From NCBI RefSeq assembly GCF_038002345.1, contig NZ_JBBOCJ010000001.1, forward strand, positions 6,572,001-6,636,000: DNA of 64,000 nt, given 5' to 3'. The notes below the pieces were generated by a model. That model made no database searches, had not been told where the DNA came from, and saw only the letters and a program-made list of their open reading frames with translations. Within the stretch, counting starts at the first letter, position 1. Each line of letters starts with the position of its first letter. Made by a program: the position numbers and the translations under genes. The stretch comes from Paenibacillus sp. FSL M7-0420 (GTDB lineage Bacteria > Bacillota > Bacilli > Paenibacillales > Paenibacillaceae). Positions 19,603 to 29,169 of this stretch are shown here, piece after piece.

Positions 19603-21594
19603 TTACTCTGCCCGCAGCTCAAGCAAGGCATCGCGCAGCTCGGCGGCGCGCTCGAATTGCAGGTTCTTGGCGGCGTCCTTCATCTCGGCCTCCAGACGCT
19701 GCATCAGGCTCTGCTTGTCTTTCTTGTTCAGCTTGCCGCCGACACCTGTGAGATAATCGGCCTTGGACTCGGCCACCTTGGTCGCCTCGATGATATCGCG
19801 CACCTTCTTGTTGATGGTCGTCGGGGTAATCCCGTGCTTCTCATTATGGGCGATTTGAATCTCGCGCCGCCGCTGGGTCTCGCTCATGGCCTTCTCCATG
19901 GAGTCCGTAATGCGGTCCCCGTACATAATGACCCGGCCCTCCGAGTTACGGGCGGCACGGCCGATCGTCTGGATCAGCGAACGCTCGGAACGGAGGAAGC
20001 CTTCCTTGTCGGCATCCAGAATCGCGACCAGCGACACCTCCGGCAGGTCAAGACCCTCTCTGAGCAGGTTAATACCGACCAATACGTGGAATGTGCCCAG
20101 ACGGAGATCACGCAGTATCGCCATCCGCTCCAGTGTCTTGATATCGGAGTGCATATAACGTACCTTGATGCCAATCTCCTTGAAGTAATCCGTCAGGTCC
20201 TCAGACATCTTCTTCGTAAGAGTGGTAACGAGAACACGCTCATCGCGCTCTACCCGGTCACGGATTTCATTGATGAGATCATCGATCTGCCCTTCGGTAG
20301 GGCGCACTTCAATGATCGGATCAAGCAGACCGGTAGGACGGATAATTTGCTGAACCATCGTGTCGCAATGCTCCATCTCATAAGGTCCCGGTGTTGCGGA
20401 CACGTATACAATCTGGCTCACCTTGTCTTCGAATTCCTCGAATTGCAGCGGACGGTTATCCAGCGCAGACGGCAGGCGGAACCCGTGTTCTACAAGGACT
20501 GTCTTACGCGCACGGTCACCGTTATACATCGCCCTGATCTGCGGCAGCGTCACATGAGACTCGTCAATCACAATCAGCATGTCATCCGGGAAATAGTCCA
20601 TCAGTGTATAAGGAGTCGCTCCCGGCTCACGGAAGGTAAGCGGACCGGAATAGTTCTCGATCCCCGAACAGAAGCCGACTTCCTTCATCATCTCGATATC
20701 ATAACGGGTCCGCTGCTCCAGCCGCTGGGCCTCCAGCAGCTTGCCCGCTTCACGGAGCACAGCCAGCCGCTCCTCCAGCTCACGCTCAATATTAACCAGC
20801 GCGACACGCATGGTCTCTTCCTGGGTAACGAAGTGGGACGCCGGGAAAATCGCGATATGATCACGTTCGCCGATCAGCTCGCCTGTCAGAACATCAATCT
20901 CCGTAATCCGTTCGATCTCGTCTCCGAACAGCTCTACCCGGATCGCATGCTCGCCCTGGGATGCCGGGAAGATCTCAACGACATCCCCGCGCACACGGAA
21001 CGTACCGCGCACAAAATTAATATCATTACGCTGATACTGGATATCTACAAGCCGGCTCAGAATCTGATTACGCGGCTTCTCCATCCCTACCCGCAGCGAG
21101 AGCAGCAGGCTTCCGTATTCCTGCGGCGAACCGAGACCATAAATACAGGACACGCTCGCCACGATAATGACGTCACGGCGTTCGAACAGTGAGCTCGTTG
21201 CCGAGTGGCGGAGCTTGTCGATTTCTTCATTTATGCTGGAGTCTTTCTCAATGTAGGTATCGGAGGAAGGGATGTACGCCTCTGGCTGGTAATAATCGTA
21301 GTAACTGACGAAGTAATCCACGGAATTGCTCGGAAAAAATTCTTTGAACTCACTCGCCAGCTGCGCAGCAAGCGTCTTGTTGTGCGCAATAACCAGCGTG
21401 GGGCGGTTCAACTTGGAAATCACTTGTGCGATGGTAAAGGTCTTGCCTGTACCTGTCGCTCCCAGCAGCGTCTGGTGCTTCTTGCCCTGCCGGATGCCGT
21501 CCAATAACTCTTCTATGGCATGAGGCTGATCGCCCTGGGGTGTATACTCGGACTCCAGTTCAAAAGTCTTCGTACTGACGACAATATCACTCAT
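19603..21594 (-). CDS. uvrB: Excinuclease ABC subunit B
   Basis: The 663-residue protein carries all UvrB landmarks: Walker A GATGTGKT at residues 45-52, the beta-hairpin region [20 protein letters not shown], the helicase motif [11 protein letters not shown], and the C-terminal UVR coiled-coil domain that contacts UvrC ([20 protein letters not shown]). It verifies damage and recruits UvrC for incision. GGGGAG lies 8 bases before the ATG. A near-consensus promoter with an overlapping LexA-like box is seen upstream, consistent with SOS control. Confidence 0.97.
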   Translation of the reverse strand: MSDIVVSTKTFELESEYTPQGDQPHAIEELLDGIRQGKKHQTLLGATGTGKTFTIAQVISKLNRPTLVIAHNKTLAAQLASEFKEFFPSNSVDYFVSYYDYYQPEAYIPSSDTYIEKDSSINEEIDKLRHSATSSLFERRDVIIVASVSCIYGLGSPQEYGSLLLSLRVGMEKPRNQILSRLVDIQYQRNDINFVRGTFRVRGDVVEIFPASQGEHAIRVELFGDEIERITEIDVLTGELIGERDHIAIFPASHFVTQEETMRVALVNIERELEERLAVLREAGKLLEAQRLEQRTRYDIEMMKEVGFCSGIENYSGPLTFREPGATPYTLMDYFPDDMLIVIDESHVTLPQIRAMYNGDRARKTVLVEHGFRLPSALDNRPLQFEEFEDKVSQIVYVSATPGPYEMEHCDTMVQQIIRPTGLLDPIIEVRPTEGQIDDLINEIRDRVERDERVLVTTLTKKMSEDLTDYFKEIGIKVRYMHSDIKTLERMAILRDLRLGTFHVLVGINLLREGLDLPEVSLVAILDADKEGFLRSERSLIQTIGRAARNSEGRVIMYGDRITDSMEKAMSETQRRREIQIAHNEKHGITPTTINKKVRDIIEATKVAESKADYLTGVGGKLNKKDKQSLMQRLEAEMKDAAKNLQFERAAELRDALLELRAE

Positions 21595-21692
21595 TTGCCC
21601 GTCTCCCCTCTATCGTCTAGAATATATGAATATATTATAATTGTAACCCAATAGCTTCCTCCTCCATACCATACTGAAAAATATGGAAGATA

Positions 21693-21740
21693 GGAATGCA
21701 CGTTCCCGTTTATTATACAGCGTTGCCCAGACTGTTGCAA
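21693..21740 (-). promoter_or_regulatory. uvrB promoter with LexA (DinR)-like box
   Basis: On the minus strand TTGCAA (21740-21735) and TATAAT (21717-21712) are spaced 17 bp. Just downstream is GGAACGTGCATTCC (21706-21693), which fits 12 of 14 positions of the Bacillus SOS box CGAACRNRYGTTYC. The promoter is strong; LexA binding is inferred. Confidence 0.65.
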
Positions 21741-21750
21741 ACCATAATAT
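21723..21750 (+). promoter_or_regulatory. Putative sigma-A promoter for motA
   Basis: TTGCCC (21723-21728) and TAATAT (21745-21750) are 16 bp apart, 25 bp before motA. It overlaps the divergent uvrB promoter, so the two transcripts may compete. Confidence 0.45.
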
Positions 21751-21775
21751 ATAGAAATTTAAGGAGCCTGAATTT

Positions 21776-22561
21776 ATGGATTTTACTACAATAATCGGCC
21801 TGCTGGCCGGGATTGCCGCCATGATCGGCGGTTTTCTGTGGGAAGGCGGCAGCCTGTCCGGCCTGCTGCAGCCCAATGCTGCCCTGATCGTATTCGGCGG
21901 CACCCTTGCGGCGGTACTCATCAGCTTCCCGGCTTCCAAGCTCCGCAGCATTCCGGCGGCGCTACGCGTGGCTTTTGGCAGGCAGCAAGATAACAGCCGG
22001 GAACAAGCTGAAGAACTGATCGCTATGGCTGCACTAACGCGGCGCGGCGGTGTGCTTGCACTGGAGAAACGAGCGGAGGAACATCCAGATCCCTTCACCC
22101 GTGAAGGCCTGTTTCTGATTGTCGACGGCAATGACCCGGATCAGGTCCGGCAGATCCTGGAGCTTGGGATGGATGCCAAGGAACTGAAATATGAAGGCTA
22201 TGCCAAAATATTCGAAGCCGCTGGCGGCTATGCACCGACCATGGGCATTATCGGCACCGTTATGGGGCTGATCCGGGTACTCAGCAACTTAACGGACCCT
22301 TCGAATCTGGGCGCGTCCATTGCCGTAGCTTTTACAGCAACACTCTATGGCGTAGCCAGCGCCAATCTACTCTTTTTACCCATTGCCTCCAAAATTAAAT
22401 CCCGCAGCCAAAGTGAGCTAGGCACCATGGAGATGCTGCTTGTTGGCATTCTGTCCCTGCAGAACGGGGATCACCCGCATCTCGTCCGGCAAAAGCTGGC
22501 CCCCTTCCTGGCAGACGCCCCTAAACGCAGCGCCAGCACCAGTCCGGGAGACCCGCTATGA
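21776..22561 (+). CDS. motA: Flagellar stator subunit A (MotA/MotP family)
   Basis: The 261-residue protein has the four-helix MotA plan: two N-terminal helices with VFGGTLAAVLISFP between them, a cytoplasmic domain with charged residues, then two helices at ~150-205 (GYAPTMGIIGTVMGLIRVL and AVAFTATLYGVASANLLFLP) that carry the conserved prolines. With MotB it forms the ion-driven stator that turns the flagellum. AAGGAG precedes the ATG. motB overlaps its stop codon (ATGA). Whether it uses protons (MotA) or sodium (MotP) cannot be decided from what I can see. No other flagellar gene is nearby. Confidence 0.88.
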   Translation: MDFTTIIGLLAGIAAMIGGFLWEGGSLSGLLQPNAALIVFGGTLAAVLISFPASKLRSIPAALRVAFGRQQDNSREQAEELIAMAALTRRGGVLALEKRAEEHPDPFTREGLFLIVDGNDPDQVRQILELGMDAKELKYEGYAKIFEAAGGYAPTMGIIGTVMGLIRVLSNLTDPSNLGASIAVAFTATLYGVASANLLFLPIASKIKSRSQSELGTMEMLLVGILSLQNGDHPHLVRQKLAPFLADAPKRSASTSPGDPL

Positions 22562-23454
22562 GACAAAGAAACCGCCGGCAGCCCCGGGCCGCCGCAGGCA
22601 AAGAGAGCCGGGACCGCTGGATGATTACCTACGCGGATCTGATCACGCTTCTGCTTATTTTCTTCGTGATTCTGTATGCCATGAGCAGCCTCGACTCGCA
22701 GAAATATGCCATTGTCAGCGGCTCCTTATCGGATACCTTCAAAAGCGGAAGTACAGTACTGGAGGGCGGAAACGGCGTTCTGGAGGGCAATCAGGGAAAC
22801 ACAGGGACTGGCGTCGCGAAGGGGCATAATGAAGACGGCGGAACGGCTGGCGGTCCTTCGGCCACAGATTCTGCGAATGCGGACGGGACGGATGGAACCG
22901 GGGCGGGTACTCCTGCAGCCGGACAAGAAGGAGACGGGGCTGGACACCAGCCGTCAGCGCGCGAGCTTGCTTTTCGGGAACAGGAGGCGAAGCTGGCTGC
23001 GCTTATGTGGGTTATCACCCAATACGTGGAGGAGAATAACCTGGGTGAGCAGATTTTTGTTGCGGATAAGCCGCAGGGCATTGCCATCACGCTCAGTGAC
23101 CGCTTCCTGTTCGATGCGGGTAAGGCTGAGCTGAAATCGCCTGCACTCCCTGCACTACGCCAGCTCTCCGGCCTGTTCCGCGGCATCGGCGCGACCATCA
23201 GCATCGAAGGCCACACCGACAATGTTCCGGTAACCGCCGCTTCGGAATATACGGATAACTGGGAGCTGTCCGGCGCCCGCGCATTATCTGTGCTGCGCTT
23301 TTTCCTGGATAACGAGGGCCTTAGCCCTGATACTTTCCAGTATGCCGGTTACGCGGATACCAGACCTGCATATGATAATGCTACTACCGAAGGCAGACAG
23401 AAGAATCGCCGGGTCGAACTCATTGTGCTGCGTCAGCTGCAGGAGGAAGAATAG
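22558..23454 (+). CDS. motB: Flagellar stator subunit B (MotB/MotS family) with OmpA domain
   Basis: The 298-residue protein has a basic N-terminus and one membrane helix carrying the ion-binding aspartate, Asp27 in WMITYADLITLLLIFFVILY. The C-terminal ~120 residues form an OmpA/MotB peptidoglycan-binding domain (FLFDAGKAELKSPALPALR, ISIEGHTDNVPV, RQKNRRVELIV). It anchors the stator to the cell wall. Between the helix and the domain is an unusually long Gly/Ala/Thr/Asp-rich, low-complexity linker (about residues 65-140). It is translationally coupled to motA through ATGA. Confidence 0.88.
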   Translation: MRQRNRRQPRAAAGKESRDRWMITYADLITLLLIFFVILYAMSSLDSQKYAIVSGSLSDTFKSGSTVLEGGNGVLEGNQGNTGTGVAKGHNEDGGTAGGPSATDSANADGTDGTGAGTPAAGQEGDGAGHQPSARELAFREQEAKLAALMWVITQYVEENNLGEQIFVADKPQGIAITLSDRFLFDAGKAELKSPALPALRQLSGLFRGIGATISIEGHTDNVPVTAASEYTDNWELSGARALSVLRFFLDNEGLSPDTFQYAGYADTRPAYDNATTEGRQKNRRVELIVLRQLQEEE

Positions 23455-23588
23455 CACGGAACCACGAGCGAATCTGCTCAGATACCGGCAGGCGGCAAAA
23501 GCATATATCCATTCGCTAATATAAGGAGATAGACCGCTATGCAGGATACAAACAGAGCGGCGCCGGAGGCCGCAGGGTTTTCAGGTTT

Positions 23589-24170
23589 TTGCGGCTGGCA
23601 GTTTCGCTGATCATGATCATTATTGCCCAAGGGATGCTTACCCTCTTCGTCGGATTTTTTGCCGCCTTCATGCAGTTCTTCTCCTCCCGCTACTTCTGGG
23701 GAGACCTGGCCCGCGTCTACCCGCTGGATAAGCTGATTGCCATTGGCGCTGATTACCTTATTGCCGGAGCTATCTTCGCCCTGGCCTGGTTCGGGGTCTG
23801 GTGGATGCTCTACGGCTTGTCCGGGAATGGGCGGATCCGCTGTTTCCCCCTGCTTCTGCTGAGCGCGTATTCGACGTTTCTTCTCCTCTTTTTACAAGTC
23901 AATCCGGTCTATAACCCGGAAGCCATGATTCCAAGTTCTGCCGGGGAAGCGACATTTATCGTTTGTATGGGGATGTCCGCCGCCGTGCTTTTCCCGTTTT
24001 ATTCAGCCGGAGTGTATTATTTCGTGCTCAAGCCCGCCACCCGTCCGCGAAAAAGATACCGTTTCCTGCTGCTGTGCTCTGCATTTTCCCTTGCAGGTCT
24101 GGCTCTTCTGCCCCTGTTGTGGCATCTGGCTCCGGGCCTGTATCCGGGTCTGCTCGGGTATCCAGAATGA
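23589..24170 (+). CDS. Polytopic membrane protein of unknown function, start uncertain (possible frameshift)
   Basis: The frame from TTG 23589 gives 193 residues with about five hydrophobic helices (for example AVSLIMIIIAQGMLTLFVGFF and LIAGAIFALAWFGVWWML). I do not recognise the family. The only good ribosome site, AAGGAG at 23523-23528, serves an ATG at 23539 in another frame that stops after 23 codons at the point where this frame takes over. The long frame is itself open back to 23520 and encodes a natural-looking basic stretch (GRRVFRFLRL) but has no start codon there. So either TTG 23589 is used, or a one-base change separates the real start from the body. It follows motB by 134 bp. Confidence 0.6.
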   Translation: MRLAVSLIMIIIAQGMLTLFVGFFAAFMQFFSSRYFWGDLARVYPLDKLIAIGADYLIAGAIFALAWFGVWWMLYGLSGNGRIRCFPLLLLSAYSTFLLLFLQVNPVYNPEAMIPSSAGEATFIVCMGMSAAVLFPFYSAGVYYFVLKPATRPRKRYRFLLLCSAFSLAGLALLPLLWHLAPGLYPGLLGYPE

Positions 24171-24181
24171 TATACAGACGC

Positions 24182-24236
24182 AAAAAGGCAGACCTCTCAC
24201 ATTAGTAACATCTAATGTAATAAAGAGAAGTCTGCC
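24182..24236 (-). terminator. Intrinsic terminator of gcvH
   Basis: Arms GGCAGACCTCTC (24187-24198) and GAGAAGTCTGCC (24225-24236) pair with one mismatch and enclose a perfect ACATTAG/CTAATGT stem. On the minus strand five T follow. Confidence 0.88.
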
Positions 24237-24268
24237 GTATTCAGCCGCTTTCGCAAATAAGCTAAGCC

Positions 24269-24661
24269 TTATTCCCCAACCAGTTCCTTGTACGCTGCCG
24301 CATCCAGCAGGCCGGTTACTGCCTCTGCGAACTCAGCATCAGGCTCCAGCTCAAAAATCCAACCGTCTCCGTAAGGCTGATCATTGATCAGCTCCGGGCT
24401 GGCCTCCAGCGCATCGTTGATCTTGGTCACCTTACCGGATACGGGTGAATATAGCTCCGATACGGTCTTCACGGATTCGATACTGCCCACGCTGTCGCCT
24501 GCGGAGATTGCTGCACCCACTTCCGGAAATTCTACAAACACGATATCGCCCAGCAGATGCTGCGCATGATCCGTAATCCCTACACGTACTACGCGTCCCT
24601 CGCCCTGCTGCGCCCACTCATGCTCTTCGCTGTATAGCAGGTTGTCCAGCACTTCACTCAT
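24269..24661 (-). CDS. gcvH: Glycine cleavage system H protein
   Basis: The 130-residue protein (ATG at 24661, behind AGAGGCGG; a TTG at 24667 is less likely) is a lipoyl carrier. The lipoylated lysine is Lys65 in GSIESVKTVSELYSPVSG, the canonical site. It shuttles the aminomethyl group of glycine between the P, T and L proteins. Unusually for the pathway layout here, it is divergent from gcvT-gcvPA-gcvPB and outside the riboswitch-controlled transcript, so its expression need not follow glycine. It has its own terminator. Confidence 0.96.
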   Translation of the reverse strand: MSEVLDNLLYSEEHEWAQQGEGRVVRVGITDHAQHLLGDIVFVEFPEVGAAISAGDSVGSIESVKTVSELYSPVSGKVTKINDALEASPELINDQPYGDGWIFELEPDAEFAEAVTGLLDAAAYKELVGE

Positions 24662-24785
24662 TTCCAAGCCGCCTCTTTTCCGTAATTGGAGTTCTAAATT
24701 TAGTTATAGCCTAAGTTATCGGCTTGCCTAATGTCAATATAACTGACAGTAAAATTAAATTTGTCAACTTTTTGACGTTTTTTGA

Positions 24786-24815
24786 TTGACAGGGCGGAGG
24801 GTTACCCGGTTTAAT
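24786..24815 (+). promoter_or_regulatory. Promoter of the gcvT operon leader
   Basis: TTGACA (24786-24791), a perfect -35, is followed after 18 bp by TTTAAT (24810-24815). Transcription would begin some 35 bases before the riboswitch. Confidence 0.65.
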
Positions 24816-24856
24816 GGAGTCAGTAGAAAAACATATGGTTTGCGAATGATGGCATA

Positions 24857-25047
24857 GGGAGAGACTGTCTCACAGGAAGACAGCGCCGAAGGAGTAAGCC
24901 CGGGATGGGTGAATCTCTCAGGCAAAAGGACCTTTGCCGGACGCATCTCTGGAGAGCATCCAGGCCTGTAGCATAGGCTGACGGATCACCAACGGGGAAA
25001 CCTGCACCAACAGCTGCAGGGTAACTCTCAGGTACAAAGGACAGAGC
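24857..25047 (+). promoter_or_regulatory. Tandem glycine riboswitch
   Basis: Two consecutive glycine aptamers are visible. The first starts GGGAGAGACTG and holds GCGCCGAAGGAGTAAGCCCG and TCTCTCAGGCAAAAGGACC. A short linker (ATCTCTGGAGAGC) leads to the second, with CACCAACGGGGAAACCTGC and AACTCTCAGGTACAAAGGAC. These conserved blocks are those of the gcvT riboswitch class. In known members glycine binding turns downstream gcv genes on. The 3' end overlaps the left arm of a strong terminator. Confidence 0.93.
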
Positions 25048-25096
25048 GAAAGTCCATTTATGCATGCGTGCATAATGGCTTTCGCCTGTCCTTTTT
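25039..25096 (+). terminator. Riboswitch-controlled terminator before gcvT
   Basis: From GGACAG (25039) a very long hairpin folds back to CTGTCC, through CGAAAG/CTTTCG, CCATT/AATGG and TATGCA/TGCATA, with a TGCG tip, followed by TTTTTC. Its left arm shares bases with the end of aptamer 2, so ligand binding can block it. Confidence 0.9.
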
Positions 25097-25127
25097 CGTA
25101 TGTAATCAAAGCCAAGGGAGTGACGAG

Positions 25128-26252
25128 ATGGAGTCTTTGAGAAGAACACCTTTTTATGATCTCTATGCCGCGTATGCGGAGTCCAGATGTATTGATTTCG
25201 GCGGCTGGGAGCTGCCGGTGCAGTTCACAGGGATCGTGAAGGAGCATGAAGCCGTCCGCAATCAGGCCGGACTGTTCGATGTATCCCACATGGGGGAATT
25301 CATGGTTACCGGAGAGGGCGCGGAAGCCTTCCTCCAGAGAATGACCACGAATGATGTCAGCCGCCTGGAAGACGGCGCGGCGCAGTATACTCTGATGCTC
25401 TATCCAAGCGGCGGAGTGGTGGACGATCTGCTCGTATACCGGCTGGGTGAGGAGCGTTACATGCTTGTCGTCAATGCGTCCAATATCGACAAGGACTTCC
25501 AGTGGCTGCAGGAGCATCTTACCGCTGAATTCAGCGGTGTTACCCTGAAGAATATCTCGGATGAGACGCTGCTGCTCGCCTTGCAGGGTCCGCTGGCAGA
25601 GACGATTCTGTCCAAGGTCACGCAGGTGTCTCTAACAGAGCTTAAGCCGTTCCACTTCATCGAACATGCTGAAATCTGCGGCGTCACCGTCCTGCTCTCC
25701 CGTACCGGATATACTGGCGAGGACGGCTTCGAACTGTATGCTCCCGCAGATACAGCAGCAGCACTCTGGAACGGCCTGCTGGCCGCAGGCGCACCCCATG
25801 GCCTGACTCCCGCCGGACTCGGCGCACGCGATACGCTCCGCTTCGAAGCCAAGCTGCCGCTGTACGGCCAGGAGCTGTCGGCGGAGATTACGCCGCTTGA
25901 AGCGGGTGTCCAGTTCTTCGTGAAGCTGGATGCAGGCGATTTCATCGGCCGTGACGCCCTGCTGAAGCAGAAGGAAGCCGGTCTGCCCCGGCGTCTTGTG
26001 GGCCTGGAGATGATCGACCGCGGCATTCCCCGCTCCCACTACCCCGTGTACGCGGACGGAGTCAAGATCGGTGAAGTAACGACAGGCACCCAATCCCCGA
26101 CACTGAAACGGAATCTCGGACTTGCCCTGCTGGATGCTGCCTATACGGAGATCGGCACAGAGGTGTATGTGGAGATTCGCGGCAAGCAGCTTAAGGCTGC
26201 CGTCATCAAAGCCCCATTCTACAAAAGAAGCCAAGGAGTGAAGCCGCAATGA
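25128..26252 (+). CDS. gcvT: Aminomethyltransferase (glycine cleavage T protein)
   Basis: I start at ATG 25128, nine bases after GGGAG, giving 374 residues; the open frame reaches back to 25068, but that lies inside the terminator. Motifs include [54 protein letters not shown] and [15 protein letters not shown], all typical for GcvT. It takes the methylene group from H-protein-bound intermediate to tetrahydrofolate and releases ammonia. First gene of gcvT-gcvPA-gcvPB, with the next start overlapping its stop (ATGA). Under glycine riboswitch control. Confidence 0.97.
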   Translation: MESLRRTPFYDLYAAYAESRCIDFGGWELPVQFTGIVKEHEAVRNQAGLFDVSHMGEFMVTGEGAEAFLQRMTTNDVSRLEDGAAQYTLMLYPSGGVVDDLLVYRLGEERYMLVVNASNIDKDFQWLQEHLTAEFSGVTLKNISDETLLLALQGPLAETILSKVTQVSLTELKPFHFIEHAEICGVTVLLSRTGYTGEDGFELYAPADTAAALWNGLLAAGAPHGLTPAGLGARDTLRFEAKLPLYGQELSAEITPLEAGVQFFVKLDAGDFIGRDALLKQKEAGLPRRLVGLEMIDRGIPRSHYPVYADGVKIGEVTTGTQSPTLKRNLGLALLDAAYTEIGTEVYVEIRGKQLKAAVIKAPFYKRSQGVKPQ

Positions 26253-27601
26253 AGCACCGCTATCTGCCTATGACCGAGCAAGACCGTGCAGAAATGATGG
26301 AGACCGTAGGCATCCAGTCCATCGATGAGCTGTTCGCGGATATTCCGCAGTCCGTCCGCTACCAGGGAACGATGCCGATGTCCGGCGCTCTGGACGAATA
26401 CGCACTGCTTCGCCATATGAAGGGTCTGGCTGACAAGAATGCCGACTTCGACACGCACACCAGCTTCCTGGGCGCCGGATTGTATGATCACCATGTTCCG
26501 GTTGTCATCAACCATGTGATTTCCCGTTCGGAATTCTATACTGCTTACACTCCTTACCAGCCGGAGATCAGTCAGGGGGAGCTTCAGGCGATCTTTGAAT
26601 TCCAGTCGTATATCTGTGAGCTGACCGGAATGAAGGTTGCCAATGCCAGTATGTATGACGGCGCAACCGCCTTCTCCGAAGCGGCTGTGCTGGCCGCAGG
26701 CGCCACCAAACGCAAGAAGCTGATTGTCTCCCGTACGGTTCACCCGGAAGCGCGTCAGGTGCTTCGTACCTCCGCCAACGCCTGGGGTCTGCAAATTGTG
26801 GAGATTGACTACGCAGACGGGGTAACGGATCTCGCCAAGCTGGCCGAAGCCATTGATAGCGATACGGCCGCTGTGCTGGTTCAGTCGCCGAACTTCTTCG
26901 GCGGTATTGAGAATCTGCGCCAGATCGAGCCGCTGATCCATGCGGTCAAGGGACTGCTCGTGGTCAGCGCGAACCCGATTGCGCTCGGCGTGCTGGAATC
27001 CCCGGGAAGGCTCGGGGCAGACATCGTCGTCGGTGATGCGCAGCCGCTCGGAATTGCCGCTTCGCTCGGCGGTCCGACCTGCGGATTCTTCGCGGTGGCT
27101 GAGCCGCTGATGCGCCGGATGCCGGGCCGAATCGTCGGCCAGACGGTTGACCGGAATGGCAAGCGCGGCTTCGTGCTGACGCTGCAAGCGCGCGAACAGC
27201 ATATCCGCCGTGAGAAGGCGACCTCGAATATCTGCTCCAACCAGGCACTCTTGGCACTGTGCGCTTCCGTCTACTTGTCCGTAATGGGCAAGGAGGGCAT
27301 GCGTGAGGTTGGTGAGCTGAACATCCGCAAGAGCCATTATGCCGCTGGGCGGCTGGCTGAAATCACTGGCGCAGAGCGCGTCTTCACTGCCCTATTCTTC
27401 AATGAATTCGTCCTGAAGCTCCCGGAGGGCAGCAGTGTGAGTGCAGTTAACTCCAAGCTGCTGAAGGAAGGCTATCTGGGCGGCTATGACTTAAGCCGGG
27501 ATTATCCCGAGCTGGCCGGACATATGCTGGTGGCCGTAACGGAGAAACGAAGCAAGACCGAAATTGACGAATTCGCAAGCGCACTGGAGGGCTGTGTATG
27601 A
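26249..27601 (+). CDS. gcvPA: Glycine dehydrogenase (aminomethyl-transferring) subunit 1
   Basis: The 450-residue protein is the N-terminal half of the split P protein found in Bacillales. It begins [20 protein letters not shown] and has [39 protein letters not shown] and [14 protein letters not shown], signatures of the subunit. It pairs with GcvPB to form the PLP-dependent decarboxylase of the glycine cleavage complex. Both ends overlap neighbours by four bases (ATGA), giving tight coupling and equal output of the two subunits. Confidence 0.97.
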   Translation: MKHRYLPMTEQDRAEMMETVGIQSIDELFADIPQSVRYQGTMPMSGALDEYALLRHMKGLADKNADFDTHTSFLGAGLYDHHVPVVINHVISRSEFYTAYTPYQPEISQGELQAIFEFQSYICELTGMKVANASMYDGATAFSEAAVLAAGATKRKKLIVSRTVHPEARQVLRTSANAWGLQIVEIDYADGVTDLAKLAEAIDSDTAAVLVQSPNFFGGIENLRQIEPLIHAVKGLLVVSANPIALGVLESPGRLGADIVVGDAQPLGIAASLGGPTCGFFAVAEPLMRRMPGRIVGQTVDRNGKRGFVLTLQAREQHIRREKATSNICSNQALLALCASVYLSVMGKEGMREVGELNIRKSHYAAGRLAEITGAERVFTALFFNEFVLKLPEGSSVSAVNSKLLKEGYLGGYDLSRDYPELAGHMLVAVTEKRSKTEIDEFASALEGCV

Positions 27602-29058
27602 AACCGGAACAAAGTCTGATTTTTGAATTAAGCCGTCCCGGCCGCTCGGCCTACTCCCTGCCTCTGTGTGATGTGCCGCAGGGCGAGGCCCTTGGCTCAC
27701 TCATTCCCGAAGGGCTGCTGCGCAGTGAGCCGGTCGTACTGCCGGAGGTATCGGAAGTGGATGTCATCCGCCACTATACCGCCCTGTCCCGCCGCAACTT
27801 CGGAGTCGATAACGGCTTCTATCCGCTTGGCTCCTGCACGATGAAATACAACCCCAAGATCAACGAGGATGTCGCCCGCTTCCCGGGACTCTCCAAGATC
27901 CATCCGTACCAGCCGGAAGAGAGCATCCAGGGGGCGCTTGAACTGATGTACACGCTGCAAAAGGATCTCGCCGCCCTGACCGGCATGGATGCCGTATCCC
28001 TGCAGCCCGCTGCCGGCGCCCATGGCGAGTGGACCGGCCTGATGATGATCCGCGCCTACCATGAGAGCCGCGGCGAGGTCCGCACCAAGGTCATCGTGCC
28101 GGATTCCTCGCACGGGACCAACCCGGCGAGCGCAGCAGCAGCGGGACTGGATACCGTGACCATCCCCTCCAACGACAAGGGAATGGTTGATCTCGAAGCG
28201 CTGAAGGCGGCGGTTGGCAGCGACACCGCTGCGCTGATGCTCACGAACCCGAGTACCCTCGGACTCTTCGAGACGCAGATTGTCGAGATCGCGGCGATTG
28301 TCCATGAAGCGGGCGGCCTGCTCTATTATGACGGAGCGAACTCCAACGCGATTATGGGCATCACCCGGCCGGGCGATATGGGCTTCGATGTGGTGCATCT
28401 CAACCTGCACAAGACGATGAGTACGCCGCACGGCGGCGGAGGTCCGGGAGCCGGACCAGTCGGTGTGAAGGCGAAGCTGATCCCGTTCCTGCCGCAGCCT
28501 ACGGTGGCCCAGAACGAAGACGGCAGCTTCACGCTGGACTGCGGCGGGCCGGAATCGATCGGCCGCGTCAAAGCCTTTTACGGCAACTTCGGGATTCTCG
28601 TCCGTGCATATGCCTATATCCGCACCTACGGTCCCGACGGCCTGCGTGAGGTGTCCGAGAACGCTGTGCTGAACGCCAACTATATGATGCACCGGCTGGC
28701 TCCTTACTTCGAGATTCCCTTCCCGGGGGTCTGCAAGCATGAATTCGTGATGTCCGGCAAGAACCTTAAGCAGTACGGTGTACGTACCCTCGATGTAGCC
28801 AAACGGCTGCTTGACTTCGGCTATCATCCGCCAACCGTCTACTTCCCACTGACGGTAGAGGAATGTATGATGATTGAGCCGACCGAGACCGAGAGCAAGG
28901 AGACGCTCGACGGCTTCATTGAGACCATGATCCGAATCGTCAAGGAAGCCGAGGAGACGCCGGAGATTGTCATTAATGCACCGCATACGACTGAAATCAG
29001 CCGCCTGGATGAGACGCAGGCCGCGCGTAAGCCGGTACTTAACTGCTCCTGCGGTTAA
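27598..29058 (+). CDS. gcvPB: Glycine dehydrogenase (aminomethyl-transferring) subunit 2
   Basis: The 486-residue protein is the catalytic half of the split P protein. The PLP-binding lysine is Lys272 in [18 protein letters not shown], preceded by the [15 protein letters not shown] and [14 protein letters not shown] regions. It decarboxylates glycine and loads the aminomethyl group on GcvH. Last gene of the operon; the 3' end CSCG tail is unremarkable. A terminator-like inverted repeat follows 36 bases later. The lipoamide dehydrogenase (L protein) is not in the window. Confidence 0.97.
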   Translation: MKPEQSLIFELSRPGRSAYSLPLCDVPQGEALGSLIPEGLLRSEPVVLPEVSEVDVIRHYTALSRRNFGVDNGFYPLGSCTMKYNPKINEDVARFPGLSKIHPYQPEESIQGALELMYTLQKDLAALTGMDAVSLQPAAGAHGEWTGLMMIRAYHESRGEVRTKVIVPDSSHGTNPASAAAAGLDTVTIPSNDKGMVDLEALKAAVGSDTAALMLTNPSTLGLFETQIVEIAAIVHEAGGLLYYDGANSNAIMGITRPGDMGFDVVHLNLHKTMSTPHGGGGPGAGPVGVKAKLIPFLPQPTVAQNEDGSFTLDCGGPESIGRVKAFYGNFGILVRAYAYIRTYGPDGLREVSENAVLNANYMMHRLAPYFEIPFPGVCKHEFVMSGKNLKQYGVRTLDVAKRLLDFGYHPPTVYFPLTVEECMMIEPTETESKETLDGFIETMIRIVKEAEETPEIVINAPHTTEISRLDETQAARKPVLNCSCG

Positions 29059-29094
29059 CCTTCTGCCAGAGAAGCCGGACTTAGATGGTACACC

Positions 29095-29139
29095 AAATAG
29101 CCGGGTCAGCGATACATTGGTATCACTGCCCGGCTATTT
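29095..29139. terminator. Terminator-like inverted repeat after gcvPB
   Basis: AAATAGCCGGG (29095-29105) pairs perfectly with CCCGGCTATTT (29129-29139), with GATA/TATC inside. T-runs are short on both sides. It lies between gcvPB and the convergent regulator gene. Confidence 0.7.
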
Positions 29140-29169
29140 GACATATGTACCTGATGCAGATTTCCCCGG

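Noticed and set aside
19492..21192. Long plus-strand reading frame (566 codons) opposite uvrB
   Set aside because: Antisense shadow of uvrB; GC bias of the third codon position explains its openness.
26219..28986. Two long minus-strand frames opposite gcvPA and gcvPB
   Set aside because: Shadows of well-conserved genes; His/Arg/Gln-rich products typical for antisense frames.
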